Shown in pieces: positions 44,448-56,917 of a stretch of 64,000 nt of DNA. Numbering within the stretch: position 1 is the stretch's first letter; each line of letters opens with the position of its first letter. Source of the stretch: Nepenthes gracilis (Eukaryota > Streptophyta > Magnoliopsida > Caryophyllales > Nepenthaceae); assembly GCA_033239525.1 (NCBI GenBank), contig BSYO01000033.1, positions 9,973,501-10,037,500 on the forward strand. The letters run 5' to 3'. The position numbers and the translations under genes were made by a program. The notes beneath the pieces are model-generated. The model ran no database searches. It had not been told where the DNA came from and saw only the letters and a list, made by a program, of their open reading frames with translations.

Positions 44448-45289
44448 ATGGTGTCGTATTCAAAGAACTTGTCATTTAATGTGGAGTAGTTTAATGAAAA
44501 AAATTATTTTATCCTTTGACAAGAAAGGTGAAAAATATTTTGACCCGAGAAGGAATGGTGAAAGCCCTTCGGAGGACGGAAGAGAAGTCGAAGAATATGA
44601 CGAAGGAAGTATGGCAAGATAAGAGGGATCTTGCGAATTGCACTATCAAGTTATGCCTGATGGACAACACACTTTAGAAGGTTATTGGCCTGACTGATCT
44701 AACGAAGGTCTGGGAGAAACTCAAGAGTCAATATAAGTTCAACTTCCTTACAGCCAGGCTTCATGTGAAGAAGTAATTCTACGGCCTTCAATTGTTGAAT
44801 GGGAAAGCTTTAAGAAGCAATTGGACGAGTTTAATCAGATCTTGACATAGATGTCGGCTCTAGACGAGGAGATTAGGGAGGAAGACAATGTGTTTGTGTT
44901 GCTGGCTTCTTTTCTATCCTTGTACGACCACATTGTCACAATATTGCTATTCGGGAAGGACATGCTCAAGTTGGATGAGGTCATTACTTCTTTACTCATG
45001 AACAAGTTAAGGCAGTAATAAGGGACCTCCACCTCTGCACACTCTGAGGTACTGGTGACAAAGTCACGAGGAAGGAGCAAAGGTGGCAGCCCGGAGTCTG
45101 GAAGAAAAGGGCTGCAGAAATTTTGCTCAAGGTTTTAAAACTTTTAGTGCCATTATTGTGATAAGAAGAGCCACGTTAAGAAACATTGTTACAAATGGAA
45201 GTATGACAATAGTGGAGATGGCAAGGAGAATAGAGTTGACAAGGGACGAGACAAGAAAAAGGCCTCGATATCAGTAGTCACTGGAGGCA
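44448..45289 (+). pseudogene. CO2 gag remnant (UBN2-type, CCHC)
   Basis: ATG at 44448 opens MVSYSKNLSFNVE. LTREGMVKALRRTEEKSKNM and TKVWEKLKSQYKFNFLTARL follow. Then SFKKQLDEFNQILT and LASFLSLYDHIVTILLFGKD show the usual copia gag order in a shifted frame. The zinc knuckle CHYCDKKSHVKKHC at 45148-45189 is intact CX2CX4HX4C. At least three stops and two frameshifts break it. Confidence 0.8.
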
Positions 45290-45550
45290 ATCTCCTGTTG
45301 ACTTGTGATATGGATGACGTGGTAAGCTTGACTGGTCACGAATCCAACTGGGTAATGGATATAGGTGCTTCACTTCATGCCACACCCAGGAGGTAACTGT
45401 TCATATCTTATACTCTGGGAGACTTTGGAGTGATAAGGATGGAAAAGGAAGAAACGTCCCAGGTTGTTGGTAGAGATGATGTATTGCTTGTCACCAATAA
45501 TGGGATGAGGTTACAGTTGAACGATGTTCGGCATGTTCTTGATATCAAGT
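45290..45550 (+). pseudogene. CO2 protease start, truncated
   Basis: NWVMDIGASLHATPRR at about 45349 corresponds to the copia protease D-S/T-G-A-S box, with the Ser/Thr replaced by Ile. GDFGVIRMEKEETSQVVG follows. It ends at the GY3 LTR start. Confidence 0.75.
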
Positions 45551-47640
45551 TGTGACAGACCGTATATTTTTATCGAAAATTTGGCAAAGTTTTGTCTGTA
45601 ATAAGAACATTCGCAAATACAAAATCTATGCAATCTTCTGGATAAAACAAAATACATTCAATAATCCCAATATCTGACATCATACAATCAACAACACACA
45701 AAACCACATAAGATCCAATTAATACCTGAAACACGTGGGTCTAATACTACATATCTAAACACAACATCAGCTAAAGAAAGATGCCATTAAGTGCCTATTA
45801 CAAACTATAGTAACCTACGAACGTATAAATAAATCTAAATGATAGTGGAAACTAAATCATCTGATTAACAGCCTTATGTATAATATACATTAAGATTCTG
45901 AAATAAATATAAATATATACAATTTTCCTATGATATAAATAAAACTACAAATTATAAGTCTTCAACATGAACTTCCAAATCTAAGCCGAGTCCACTTTCA
46001 ATCTCTATGTTGTCCCATCGGATATATCAAACTTGTGCTAAACTAGAGATAAGTAAAAATAAGGGTGAGCCAAAAGCTCAAGAAGTACAATATAATCAAG
46101 ATGGTAAGCAATATAAGCAAAGTAAAACAGGAGGGGGATACAGGAGTATAATGAGAATGCGTAAACATAAGACGTGATCGATTATACTTTTGGGATACAA
46201 TTAACTTTTCACGTTCTATCCTTCTTCTCTTTGTGATGTAAATTATGCGAAATTACTTATATTTGCGGACTAGAGCCAGTAAACCTTACTAGCTAAAGGT
46301 ACAGGAGAACAAGGAATGTGTTACTCTACACATCCTAAAGTATAATGGCTATATTTTAAGCTTATAGCTACTCGGCCATTATTTATCATATCGGTTACAT
46401 TATAGACCTGCAGTTACCTCGCCATTATATATGCCCCCACGTGTACCTCTGAGGTCCAGGGGTAGTCATCGTCCTTTCATAGTAATATCCTAAGGCTTAC
46501 CAAGAGTATCACCCCCTTCAATATACAGTTAGGATAATCCTTGAGTTTTCATTATAATACTAATGGCATGTCAAGGGGTATTACCCTCCGTAATATGATC
46601 CATAGTCCTAGTTTCATGATTTCTCATTCTTTTGAGGAAAAGTCCACCATACTTCTTTCATAATATCTCCATCTTGGAGAACAAATCTGTCACATAACCG
46701 ATTGTGAAATTTCCCTCCAAATAATTGAACAAATTTTATTTTTCTTTTGGATTTAAGTCTTTTTATGAATTAATTTGTATATACGAATATCAGAAACATA
46801 GGGAAGAATAGAAATTTTTACAACTGAGAAGCAATTACAATATTAGAGGCTTCCAAACAACATTTTTTTCACAATTGCTTAACACAATATTTTTTGAATT
46901 ACACAATTAAACATATGCAAATATATATAATTAAATGATGCAGAAATTTTGTAAAATTTACCAAAGGCTTTGGGTGAACAATACTCGGTACAGTGAAAAG
47001 TTCCAATTGCGAATAATTGGGCGATTCTCAGAATTTCGGGCATCCAATGGGTAAATTACCAAGTCCAAGGCATAGGTAATCATAATCTCAAGCCAATTCA
47101 CGCATAAATTTTGAAGTAAATGCCTAAATGAGGTCCGGGCACATCCTAGAATTCTGGCAAACGAAAAAAAAATATAAAACCACAAAATTGAATATCCAAT
47201 CGATAAATTAACTTATATAAGATATGGGTAATGATATTCTAATCTCAATTTATGTAAAAGCCCAAACAATCAGAGCTCGAAAGTACTCGGGTGTGGGGTT
47301 AGGGCTTAACTGCAAAAATCAGTTGAAATTCATAAATTCGTACATGAAATTCATATATATGCATAATTAAGTTATGGTATCACATATACATGCATGGATC
47401 GGGTATTGGGACAGTAATACCTGAAGGAGATCGAACAAAAATCAAAAAGAATAAAAGAGAAAGATATAAATGCACTTATCTCGACACGATTTATGATTTT
47501 TCCAACTAACTCGAAACTGGAATCAAATCTGAGAGCCTTTGTCTGCCTGTTTCTCTCTCTTCTCCCTCCCTCTTTCTCTACCCGAAGCCTTTTGTTGCTT
47601 TTCTCCTGCAACCTCTCTTCCCCTTCTTCTTTTCATATCA

Positions 47641-47692
<52 letters not shown>

Positions 47693-47917
47693 GTTATTAC
47701 TATTATTATATATGTATGTATGTATAAATTTTCATTTATTATATTTGAAAACCCAAATCGATACTCGGACGATAGAATGGGCGTACTTGGGGTTTGGCCC
47801 ATCTAATCCAAATATCCTTCAAATTTTTATAATATTTAATTAATTTTTATCACACCCAAAATACCTAAAATAATAAATAAACCTAATTAAATCGAATAAA
47901 ATATTTGGGATATTATA
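45551..47917 (-). repeat. GY3 LTR, left copy
   Basis: Starts TGTGACAGACCGTATATTTT and ends GATATTATA. Collinear with 61971-64000 (TGTGATGGACCGTATTTTTT). In the element direction it shows GGCTCACCCTTA (46061-46080) and GTCGAGATAAGTGC (47471-47490), weaker forms of the two blocks seen in other gypsy LTRs. The microsatellite is at 47642-47710. Confidence 0.9.
47642..47710. repeat. (TTA)n microsatellite in GY3 left LTR
   Basis: About 20 ATT/TTA triplets with an interruption near 47693, then TATATGTATGTATG. It is about 210 bp from the LTR end, as in GY1. The matching part of the right LTR lies beyond the window. Confidence 0.93.
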
Positions 47918-49917
47918 TTTTCTCTCACTAATAAAATATTTCATCCTCGAAATTTAACGAACCTCAAAACTTAACAATAGGGGATAGTCCATTCAAATTT
48001 TGCCTATGCACTCCCAAATCACTTTCTTAGAGAGACGATTATTTGTAGCAAGCCTTAATAATTCGAATCATCCTACTCCTCAACGTCTAATGCCTTTTAT
48101 CTAAAAATCGAGATTGAAATCTCACTATAAGACGAATTCCTAATCTCTCACAACGTTTAAACCTAATCATAAACCTACCTCCTCATTTATCGGTACATAA
48201 GAGACATCACGATAGTCTACCCAAATTCAAAGGAAAGCCTAATTATTGACTTCCTCTCTGACTTAATAAAAAATTCCAAATGCGCTAATAAGCTCTCACC
48301 TTGATACCTCCTGAGCCTCAAGAATGACCATCCACTAGAACCTTAACCCTATTTCAAAATTTATGAGTCAATGGCCCACATGCTTCTACTGCACTACTCT
48401 AATTAACTATTTACTAGGATACTAAGTATCCACTTGCAACTCATGTCCATCGATTCATATAAGACACCTACATTACCTTGGCAATTATGAACCTAAGAAA
48501 AATCTTAAGGACATTGGTACAACCAGAGCAGGATCTAAAATCTCTAAATTACAATCAACCTAGATAACGCGATTGAGCAATCACCCAAAAGCCTCGAACT
48601 CAAATACTTACCCAATCTTATCATCTTGTTGGCATACCAACTAGCCAACAATACATTTCAGTTGTATCCTCAAATTCACGATAAATGGGTTATCCTTGCT
48701 AGCCAAATCCATGATTACCCAAACAGTACTATAATTCTTGCTACCCTAACATCCTCAAAATCAAAACGGTGAGGGCTTTTCATCTCAAAATTCTATGACC
48801 TCACTACATAGGAGGCCACTCTCCCTCCTAAAACTAAAGGCAGAGCACCTCCTTTGCTTAGATATTAGGAGCTACTCGAAATTCACCCTATAATAACTCC
48901 TATGATGCACCAAGACATACCCAATCCAAAGATTCTTGTCATCCAATCATCGACAATAATATTCTTCTTGATTGATAATACACATCATAAGTATAATCCT
49001 TTAACAACCTCACTGATCTACGTAAAACTTGCACGACCCCTTCACGACTGATATTGAAACTCACTATTACTAACCTCAAGTGAATCTACCCACTTATATT
49101 GTTGTATAGCCATCTCTTCCTACGAGACAACCTCTCAGTCTATTAGGATCATTAGACAATAGTTACCCCTATAAGCAACACCTATAAATCCTCAAAGTAA
49201 AAACCCCAATGGCTAACCCCAAACTATGGGTGAGGTAATTTTGATCATAGGCTTTACATCCACTTAACCAAGGGCAACACCTATACCAATCAAGAGATAT
49301 ACAATTCTAGAACTTCCTCAAAAGAATCATATTCTACCGTAATTTACTAGACCTATTCGGGGTCAACCCAAACAATAAGGTCAACATCTAATCCTTAATT
49401 CCTCGAACACTACCCTCGCATGACCCATTCCAATGGATATTGATCGTCTTCAAGCCAAATGCTTCACGACGCTGCAATCTTTGAGAAACACTTATCAAAT
49501 TAACCTTCTGGGTTCAGTTAGACCCAAGAAAGTAACATGTCTACAAGACATCCATCAATCTTTCTCTAAATTAGCCATCACTGCAGACTCTAAGGAATTG
49601 CATTCCTGCTATCAGAGAAACCACATATCCGACAGAACATTTCTCCCAAGCATACATCCCTTTCATAAATGAGCACACGGCTAACCATTCTTCACAATCC
49701 ATGATACGATCCTTTAAATAGGGTTCTCACACTCTATTGACTCTTAAGAATTAATCAATGAGGCCATCCCAAAAGCACTAAAGTATCTCATAGAAAAATA
49801 CTCAAACGATGCCTTATTGGTTCAATAAAAAGTCCTCAAAATTTGGTGCCAATCCTGGCACAACTCCACAACCACCATCAATTTAATGACCGAAAGATAA
49901 TTTTGGTTGACTATTTC
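47918..49917 (-). pseudogene. GY3 internal region, pol side (strongly decayed)
   Basis: A PPT-like GTGAGAGAAAA (minus strand) adjoins the LTR. Minus-strand reading around 49590-49490 gives MANLEK..VTFLGLTE, which fits the NWE..RSFLGL connector between RT and RNase H. Elsewhere only scattered resemblance remains and stops are dense. Plus-strand frames such as 49433-49672 are shadows. GY4 inserted at 49917. Confidence 0.55.
49913..49917. repeat. GY4 target-site duplication, left copy (ATTTC)
   Basis: Matches 60486-60490. The same five bases flank GY1. Confidence 0.85.
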
Positions 49918-52324
49918 TATGATGGAACAAGTCATAAATCACTAATGATCTCCGTCAGAAATCAAACTTAACCAAATCAGATTAATACACAATTGATTTA
50001 TTATATAATTTTTTACAGAAAATTCAACGAAGTTTCATTTCAAAATAGACAAAAACCATACATACAACCTGGTTAAATCAAACGTGTAATAAGCAAATAA
50101 ATATCTAGACTTCAAAAATTCAACTACAACACAAACACAAGATCAACATCACATGCCATTCATCCATGGCTCCGACACAGTGACCACAAACTACCATATT
50201 GGATCTAAATAGAGATGTCATCTAGAAGCCTAAATAAATCCAAAATAAAAAATGTGGAAGCAGAATTACATCCATAGACAACCTGTGGAAGCATAACAGT
50301 GATCCATAACAACATATAGCATATCATGCCACAATTTAATATATAACATTAATCTAACTTAACTATTTACATTCTGTCTCATTTAACGTATCCTAATTTA
50401 CAAGTCTCCGAGTCCAGCAAATCCCTCTTATTGTTCTATCTAAATCGAGCGTCAGCTCATGGATCTCATCTAGAAGGAAGAAGAAGTAATGGTAAGCTAA
50501 CAGCTCAACAAATATATTATATACAAGGCAGTAAATAATATAAGTAAGGTTAAGTAGAAAAAGAATATATGAGTATGAAGGAGATGCATGAATATAAACT
50601 TGGTCAAATATGCTTGGGATACAATTTATTTCTTTTTTTGGGTTATAGCTGATGTATATTTATTCACCTTTACGGACTCGGACTAGTAGACCCTACTACC
50701 TAATGGAAGAATAATCGATGATAGATTGTATTCATTTTTCACAATTTAAGGCCAAAGGTTCTTCCAAATTTTATATCCCGAGGATATGATAGCTAGAGTT
50801 CTTATCCTCGATTACTACTATAACATCCTAAGGCATATCAAAAGCATTACCCATTATAATACATGATCAGGATGAATCCTTGAGTGTCCACTGTCATACT
50901 AGTGGCATGCCTAAAGATATTACCCTTCAAACATGAATCTGTGGTACTAGTTTCATAATTTCTTATTCTTTTGAGGAAAGATTCACCAAATATCTTTTAC
51001 AAATATCTCCATCTAGGAGAATAAATCCATCATATATCCAAATTGTGGAATTTCCCTTCAAATATTATAAACATAGAGAAGATCGAGAATTCTTATCATT
51101 GAGAACCAATTTGACTTTAAGAGCTTTCGGACTCGAATTTCCTTCACAAATGCGCATATCATAACTTTCAGATTATATAATTGAACTTGTACAGATATAT
51201 ATCACTTAATTAACAAATAAACAAAATGAAATTACGCAAAATAGTGTTCAATGGCCTTGGTGAATAGTGCTGCGAGTGAACAGTATGCGTGAACAGTGCC
51301 CAGTTGCGCATATTGGATAATTCACGGAATTTCGGGGATTCAATTGGTAAATTAACTTATATAGGATATGGGTAATAATATTCTAGTCTCAATTTATGCA
51401 AAAGTCCCAAAAATCGGAGGTTGGAACCACTCAAACGCAGGGTTAGGGTTTATATGCGAAAATTGGTATAAATCCTCAAATTCGGACAAGAAATTCATAT
51501 ATATGCATAATTAAGCTATGGGCATCATAAATTTATGCATGGGTCAGGTATCAGGACAATAATATCTGAAGAAAATCAAAGAAAAATTTAAAAAATGAAA
51601 GAAAAGAGTATGAGTATATTTGCCTCGACTCGATCTATGATTTCTCCAACTAGCACTAAGTCAGAATTGAACCAGAGAGCCTCCATTTCCTCCTTCTCTC
51701 TCTTCTCCTTCGGCCATATCTCTCTCTCTCTTTTTCCACACAAAAACTAATGAAAAATACCCTCAACACGTTTCTACATGTGTAATGGCGCTTGAGTGCT
51801 CATCGGGTGCCAAGATACCCAAAGGGCCGCGCTCGAGAGTGCATCGGGCTAGTATCGAGCGCACCATTCTGGTTTCACACCCCTAGCGCACCTCGGGCAC
51901 TCCTTAGGTGCCCGATTCTGTTTTTCATGCCTAGGTGGCACCTCGGGAGCTAATTGGGCGCGGTTAAGCCCGCGTCAAGTTTGCAGCAAGCCTACTTTGT
52001 TTTTTCACCGTTTTGGACCCGTTTCGACCTCTCTAACCCAATTCTTCGCATCATTGGACTCTTACTTTGATTATATAAACTTAATAAGTCATGACTATCA
52101 TAATTTAAAACTCAAAATCTTATTTATGGATTAACATTCCAAGATTTACAACTTCGGTTCCTGATTTTACCAATTCTAAATATTTGGGCTTTTTAAACTG
52201 ATTCCTCCTGTACCATTTGACCTCAATTCACCTATTTTAACTTAATTACCTCACAATTACTATATTTTAGAATCTAAAACCTCACCACTCATATTTATCA
52301 TATTGTGAAAACTGACACCTTACA
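49918..52324 (-). repeat. GY4 LTR, left copy
   Basis: Starts TATGATGGAACAAG and ends CACCTTACA. On the element strand it contains CpG-rich GCGCTCGA-like boxes (51780-51900), a GA-rich leader, GATCGAGTCGAGGCAAATAT (51615-51635) and GAGCTGTTAGCTTACCATT..CTTCCTTCTAG/ATGAG (50464-50510). Confidence 0.9.
50470..51623 (-). other. Putative GC-AG leader intron in GY4 left LTR
   Basis: On the minus strand GTCGAG/GCAAAT begins at 51623 and CTTCTTCTTCCTTCTAG/ATGAG ends at 50470, 1154 bp apart. The right LTR keeps GTCGAGGCAAGTGC (about 59806-59818), but its acceptor has CAA instead of CAG (about 55076). Confidence 0.42.
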
Positions 52325-54507
52325 ATTCTCTTTCACTTATAGATATTTCATCCTAAAAATTTAACGAACATTGAATTTTTATAATCAAAGGTAATCTTCA
52401 AGATTCTCTCTTGTATCTGCAAGCCACTTCCTTAATTAAACGGTTATTCCAAAGAACCTTGAGCATTTGAATCATTCTGATTCCTATTACCCAATGCGCT
52501 CTATCAAAATCTAATTCTACCAAGTCCGAAGACAAACCAAATTCATCAATTACTTTTTCGACTTAGCTCGAAACCTCAAACGACTAAAAATTCTTACTTC
52601 AACCTATCTTAAGCCTTGAAAGGAACTATTCCTTCTGAGCCTTAGATTGAACCTTAACATATATGAGTTCACCACATTTCCGTTGCGCTATTCTGATTAT
52701 TTATCTAATTATGAGTCATCTAATCTTATTTCACCACTATATCTAATTTAACTTAACGCCTAAAATTTCTTTGATCAAGTTTGGCTAAGATTTTGATCGA
52801 GTCCTCAAACCACAATCAAACCTCAATGTCAAAATGCTTTATATTCTTATTATTTCGTTGGTATGTTGACAACCTCACATTTTCCTAAAATTCATAATCC
52901 ATGTTGACAAAAATGGACAATTTATCAACTAATTAGCAAATATCTACATATCCTTGAAATACATGGTCATTCACTTTAAGCCTTAATCACAACCTGAGAC
53001 CTATGGAAGTTGTGAGTCCACACACTCCTGCTATTCTAATTAATCATTTATTTGTGAATTCAAGGTATTCTATAATTCACACCCTTTGGTTCATATAAAC
53101 ACTCAGATTATATGGAAGCCATAATTAAAACAAATCCCAAGAAATCCATACCATGAAGACAAAACCCACCATCCTGAAATTATAGCCAGATTTGATACTA
53201 TAATTGTAATAATTACCTAAAAATTTGATATAGTTTCAGTTCATCACCCCAAACCGTAAAACTCAATTACTTAGCAATCTCAGGATCTTGTTGGCATACC
53301 AATGGGCCAATTGATTCGATCCGAATGCATTATCCATATTTACGATGATAGGTCATCCTAATAGTCCAGAAACAAAATCATAAGGACTTTTCATTTCATA
53401 ATTTCATAGCTCCCATACTTTGAATACGATTTTGTCTCCTAATTTTAAGAATACAACATTCCATTATCAAAGCATTTGAACCTACTCACAATTTACCTTT
53501 TGCATCTCCTACGAAGTATCAAAGACAAATTAAGTCTAAAGTCTTCCAGCATTAATTTCCAATACTATTGTCCACTTTCCTTAAAAAGCACTTAGGTTCA
53601 TCTTTACAATCCTTAAATAGATCTATCCATAGATCTATCCACTTATAATATCATAAGATCATCTATTCTTTATGATACACTATTCTGTCCCTTAAAATTA
53701 TTAGGTAATAGCTATCTCCAAAGGGAACACCTATACGTTCTCAAAGTGGAGACTCAAATTGCCAACTCCGACCTAGGGGTGGAGTAATTCTAACTATGGA
53801 CTTCTCTTCCACTTAATCCAATGGCAACCATCTATTACAATGCAAGAAAACATAATCCTAGTTCTTTCTAAAAAATATCTCATTCTACTACAATTCACTT
53901 GATCCTTCAGGGATCGACCCAAACGATATGGTCAATAATTTACCCTTTATTTCTCAAAAGCTATCATCACGTCTCATTTTGCCAAATATAGATCGCTTCC
54001 AATTCAATGTCCCACGGATGCTGAAATCCTTAAGGAATACTTGTTGGATCACTTAATAAATTTGGTTAAACCCAAGATGACCATACACTTCCATGACACT
54101 GATCAGTCTTCCCAATTAGCCACTACTTATAGTCCCATGGATTCAAAATCATGTTACTAAAGAGCCACATACTCAACAGGGTTTTTCCCCAAACTAAACT
54201 CGCGTTCTTTTTCTCAATTGGGAATTTGGTTAACAACCATTCTCGACCTATGACACAATCCTCAAACATAGTGTACCAACCCAAGAGAACACCATAACCT
54301 AATTAAGATACTAACAAGAATCCCACAACCAGATAGTTACTCCTAACTATTGATCCTGACTTAGTTCTAACCTAAGTCATTAAATTAGGATAACTAGAAC
54401 TATACAGACTACTTAATCATCAGACGATTTTATCTACTTAGACAATCTATTTTACTTTAACCTAAATTTTTATATAAGATTCAAATCAAATATAAGGTAT
54501 CTCTTTT
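52325..54507 (-). pseudogene. GY4 internal region (gag-pol remnant, truncated)
   Basis: A PPT-like GTGAAAGAGAAT lies next to the left LTR. Near 54130-54020 the minus strand reads ANWED..VILGLTKFIK..LRIS, the RT-RNase H connector. No intact domain survives. The AT-rich remainder shows scattered similarity to the GY3 internal region (for example ATATTTCATCCT..AATTTAACGAAC next to the PPT in both). Confidence 0.55.
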
Positions 54508-54518
54508 CTCTGATACCA
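54508..54518 (-). other. GY4 primer-binding site
   Basis: The plus strand reads CTCTGATACCA, so the element strand is TGGTATCAGAG, a perfect iMet PBS two bases inside the LTR start at 54521. Confidence 0.92.
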
Positions 54519-56917
54519 TCTGTGATGGAATAGGTCATAATCCACTAATGACCTTCGTCAAAAATCAAACTTAACCAAATCAAACTAATATGCAATTTAT
54601 TTATTACACAAATTTCTATAGAAAATTTGAATGAGTTTTCTCTAAAAATGGATGAAAATCATACATAGAACCTGGTTAAATCGAACCTGTAATAAGCATA
54701 TAAATATCTAGACCTTAAAATGCTTATACAAGATCAATATCATATGCCATTCATCCATGGCTCCGACACACTTACTTAAAACTATTGTTTGTATCTAAAT
54801 AGAGATGCCATCTGGAAGTCTAAACAAATCCAAAATCAAAAATACGAAAGTAGACCTACATCCATAAACAACCTGCCGAAGTATAACAATAATCCATAAT
54901 AACATATAATATATCATGCCATAATTTAATACATAACATTAATCTAACTTAACTATTTACATTTCGTCTCATTAAACATATCCTAATTTAAAATTCTTCG
55001 AGTCCAGCGAATCTCCTTTAGCAAATCCATCTCCTTACTCTATCTAAATCGGGTATCAGCTCGTGGATCTCATTTGAAAGGAAGAAGAAGCAATGGTGAG
55101 CTAACAACTCAACAAATACATTATATATAAGGCAATAAATACTGTAAGCAAGGTTAAGCAGAAAAAAAATATATGAGCATGAAGGAGATGAATGAATATT
55201 AACTTGGTCAAATATGATTGGGATGCAATTTATTTCTTTCTTTGGGCTATAACTGATGCATACTTTTTCATCTTTGTGGAGCCGAGCTAGTAGACCCTAC
55301 CAACCAAGGAAGTGAATAATCGAAAATAGATTTTATCCACTCTGCACAATCTAGGGCCAAAGGTTCCTCCAAAATTTACATCCCGAAGGTAGGAAGGTTC
55401 TCTTATTCTTATTTCTCCAAAATTTATATCTTGATGGTAGGATGGTCAAAGTTCATATCATCAATTAACACTGTAATATCCTAAGGTATGTCAAAAGTAT
55501 CCCCACTATAATACGTGGTCAGGACAAATCCTTGAGACTCCACTATCATATTAGTGGCATGCCTAAGGTTATTACCCTTCAAACATGAATTCGTGGTCCT
55601 AGTTTAATAATTTATTATTCTTTTGAGAGAAGATCCACCAAATATCTTTTACAAATATCTCCATCTGGGAGAACAAATCCATCATATACCCAAATTATGA
55701 AATTTTCCTTCAAATACTCATTTACTTTTTATCTCACCTTCATATTTAAGTCTTTTTACGAGTTAACTTTATGTACGAATATCATAAACGTAGAAAAGAT
55801 TGAGAATTCTTACCATCAATAAGCAATTTGACTTTAAGGGATTTTGGACTCAAAATTTCTTCACAAATGCACATATCGTAACTTTCATATTATATAATTG
55901 AACTTGTACAGATATTATCACTTAATCAACAATTAAACAAGGTGAAATTACGCAAAATAGTTGTAAAGACCACAATCCCAAAAACTAGGAAAGTAATTCG
56001 AAATGACTTATGTAATTCAGATTATATTGGAATTAATCCAAAATAGTCTTTGACAAATATACTAACCCCCTATGTCTTAGTTTTCTTATATACTCAAGAC
56101 CGATTCCTTTAATTTAAGTTTTAAACCTAAAAGCCAGGAATTCATTCGGGATGTGTTAGGCAATTCGGATTTTGAGGTAAATAATCTCAGTTGATCATTG
56201 ACAGATAGACTAACTTCCCATATAGTCATTTCCCAAAACCCCGACACCCGATCTTTTAAATTTCTATTCAAACCCGAAAGCCAGGGATGTGAATCAGGAA
56301 ATGATAAGAAATTCGATTTGGGACGAAATTAATACTAGAGATCTTTAGTATCTATACTAAGCTTCCATGTCCTAAATGTCCACAGACACATACCCGAACA
56401 CCTTGAAATAAATCCTTCAAGATAATCGGAAAAATGGGAAAAATTCAACAACCAAGAAGCCCTTATACTTAGCTGAATCACTAAGAATTCAGCATGAAAT
56501 TTGTTACAGCACAAAGTAGAAGCCCAATTCAGCAAGGAGGGGTCCACGATTAGCCTCATTTCACCACCCAATTAACTAGATATATATATATTTTAGTAAG
56601 AGATATACAGCTGTCTACTTCCCTAATATTTGGACTATTAAATTAGGGGAAGGGGATGGTGGCAGCTGCCTGCTTGGGACAGCAGCTGCTTTTATAAGTA
56701 AGAGTCAGCAGCAAACGTGGGAAGAGGGGAAATAAACAGCAAGGATGATACGATGACTCAGCCACTTAATTCTCATACTATAAGAAACATGTGAGAGAAT
56801 AAGAAAAGAGATGAAAACGTGGGAGAGAAGAAGGAAAAACAGAAAGAAAAACAGAGAAAAAAATCAGAAGGGAGAAAGAAAACCAAAGACAGCAAGGGTG
56901 TACTTGAATTTTTGCTG

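Larger units (their letters stand above)
44363..45550 (+). mobile_element. CO2: Ty1/copia element, 5' internal part
   Basis: After a PBS-like GGGTATCAGAAG (44365-44376) comes gag and the start of protease. It is cut at 45550 by GY3, and the remainder would lie beyond 64000. Its gag resembles CO1 (both have a CHYCDK zinc knuckle). Confidence 0.8.

Noticed and set aside
47493..47843. Frames with poly-Leu or poly-Tyr
   Set aside because: Translation of the GY3 LTR microsatellite.
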